Source: Gammaproteobacteria bacterium (GTDB lineage Bacteria > Pseudomonadota > Gammaproteobacteria > Competibacterales > Competibacteraceae). Taken from it: a stretch of DNA of 7,680 nucleotides. The notes beneath the pieces are model-generated. The model did not search any database, was not told the origin of the DNA, and worked only from the letters and a program-made list of their open reading frames with translations. How positions within the stretch are numbered: the stretch's first letter is position 1; every line of letters begins with the position of its first letter. Below, in pieces: positions 7,112 to 7,680 of the stretch. Where the stretch lies: contig PWUP01000277.1 in NCBI GenBank assembly GCA_003562535.1, forward strand, positions 1 through 7,680, in the 5' to 3' direction. The translations under genes and the position numbers were made by a program.

Positions 7112-7680
7112 TCAACCCCATTCCGCTGTCGCACTGAGCGCCACTTGACCATCCGGCCCTTGAGCCTCCAGTTTAACCTGATCCCCTTCAGGCTGACCGA
7201 GCAGACGGAAGGGGGCGAGATCAAACAGCGGGGCGCGACCCCGGAAGCTAAACCCAATAATCGGTCGTGGGCTGGATTGGCGCACCAGATTTAATAACAG
7301 CATGGCGGTGAGTGGTCCATGCACCACCAGCCCCGGATAACCCTCGGCGTTCAGTGCATACGGGCGATCATAGTGAATGCGATGGGCGTTAAACGTCAGC
7401 GCCGAAAACCGAAATAATAAGCGCGGATCGGGGGTCACGGTGCGCGACCACGCGCCCTCAGGCACCGGCGGCCAGTCGCTAGGCGTCGGTGCCGGTACGG
7501 CCAGCCCTGGCTCGCGGTACACAATATCCTGTTGTTCTTCGATACACAATTCGCCGTCCTGCATTAAGCGGTAAGCCACGGTGACAAACGCCAGATGCCC
7601 GCTGCGCCCGGATTTAAGCACAATATCGCGGATCTCACCCAAGCGTTGTGCCGGTTGCCCAATGCGTAAGGGTTGATGGA
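7112..7680 (-). CDS. MaoC/HTD2-like hot-dog hydratase, C-terminal fragment
   Basis: The last 188 codons of a gene whose start lies beyond the right edge. The frame is open to the window end, so the TTG at 7642 is not the start. The visible part opens with PLRIGQPAQRLGEIRDI. It then has RSGHLAFVTV and EQQDIVYRE, the end of the first hot-dog domain (FAS1-like dehydratase region). The second domain carries the signature FSALTFNAHRIHYD (91-104) with its catalytic-type Asn/His, and GYPGLVVHGPL (113-123). This pattern belongs to the HTD2/COG3777 group, which includes mesaconyl-C4-CoA and 3-methylfumaryl-CoA hydratases. Members are usually about 280 residues, so roughly 90 are missing. They hydrate or dehydrate CoA thioesters in the cytoplasm; the exact substrate cannot be told from this fragment. 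It is on the same strand as the Sqr-like gene, but 168 bases and a promoter separate them, so a joint operon is not needed. Confidence 0.85.
   Translation of the reverse strand, partial: HQPLRIGQPAQRLGEIRDIVLKSGRSGHLAFVTVAYRLMQDGELCIEEQQDIVYREPGLAVPAPTPSDWPPVPEGAWSRTVTPDPRLLFRFSALTFNAHRIHYDRPYALNAEGYPGLVVHGPLTAMLLLNLVRQSSPRPIIGFSFRGRAPLFDLAPFRLLGQPEGDQVKLEAQGPDGQVALSATAEWG

Noticed and set aside
7377..7574. Plus-strand frame of 65 codons opposite the hot-dog hydratase
   Set aside because: It lies opposite a clear conserved domain and resembles no known protein.

Overview
The window looks like chromosomal DNA of a moderately GC-rich gammaproteobacterium, probably a sulfur-oxidising one. The polymerase I and DEAD-box helicase closely follow gammaproteobacterial sequence patterns. 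A Tat-exported sulfide:quinone oxidoreductase-like flavoprotein points to sulfide metabolism. The organism assignment is an inference from protein character; no rRNA or other taxonomic marker is present.

Every supported gene lies on the minus strand, so the window reads right to left. At the right edge (7112-7680) is the C-terminal part of a hot-dog-fold (MaoC/HTD2-like) acyl-CoA hydratase whose start lies outside the window. A 168-base gap follows, containing an extended -10 promoter and a strong Shine-Dalgarno site. Next comes a compact cluster: the Tat-signal Sqr-like flavoprotein (5621-6943), a 116-residue three-helix membrane protein (5256-5606), and a 119-residue membrane protein of unknown function (4877-5236). 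Their gaps are 14 and 19 bases.

After 67 bases with no convincing promoter or terminator come two nucleic-acid enzymes: a DeaD/CsdA-type RNA helicase (3067-4809) and full-length DNA polymerase I (367-3063). They are only 3 bases apart, which suggests translational coupling. Downstream of polA, after 49 bases that include a small dyad overlapping the polA stop codon, is the N-terminus of an AAA-ATPase-like/PD-(D/E)XK-family protein (1-317) that runs off the left edge.

The window falls into a sulfide/membrane module, a nucleic-acid housekeeping pair, and an accessory-type ATPase. No tRNA, rRNA, CRISPR array, insertion sequence or intrinsic terminator was recognised. The least-characterised part is the pair of small membrane proteins directly behind the exported Sqr-like enzyme. 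I see no clear evidence of a wholly new system, and the other findings are modest.
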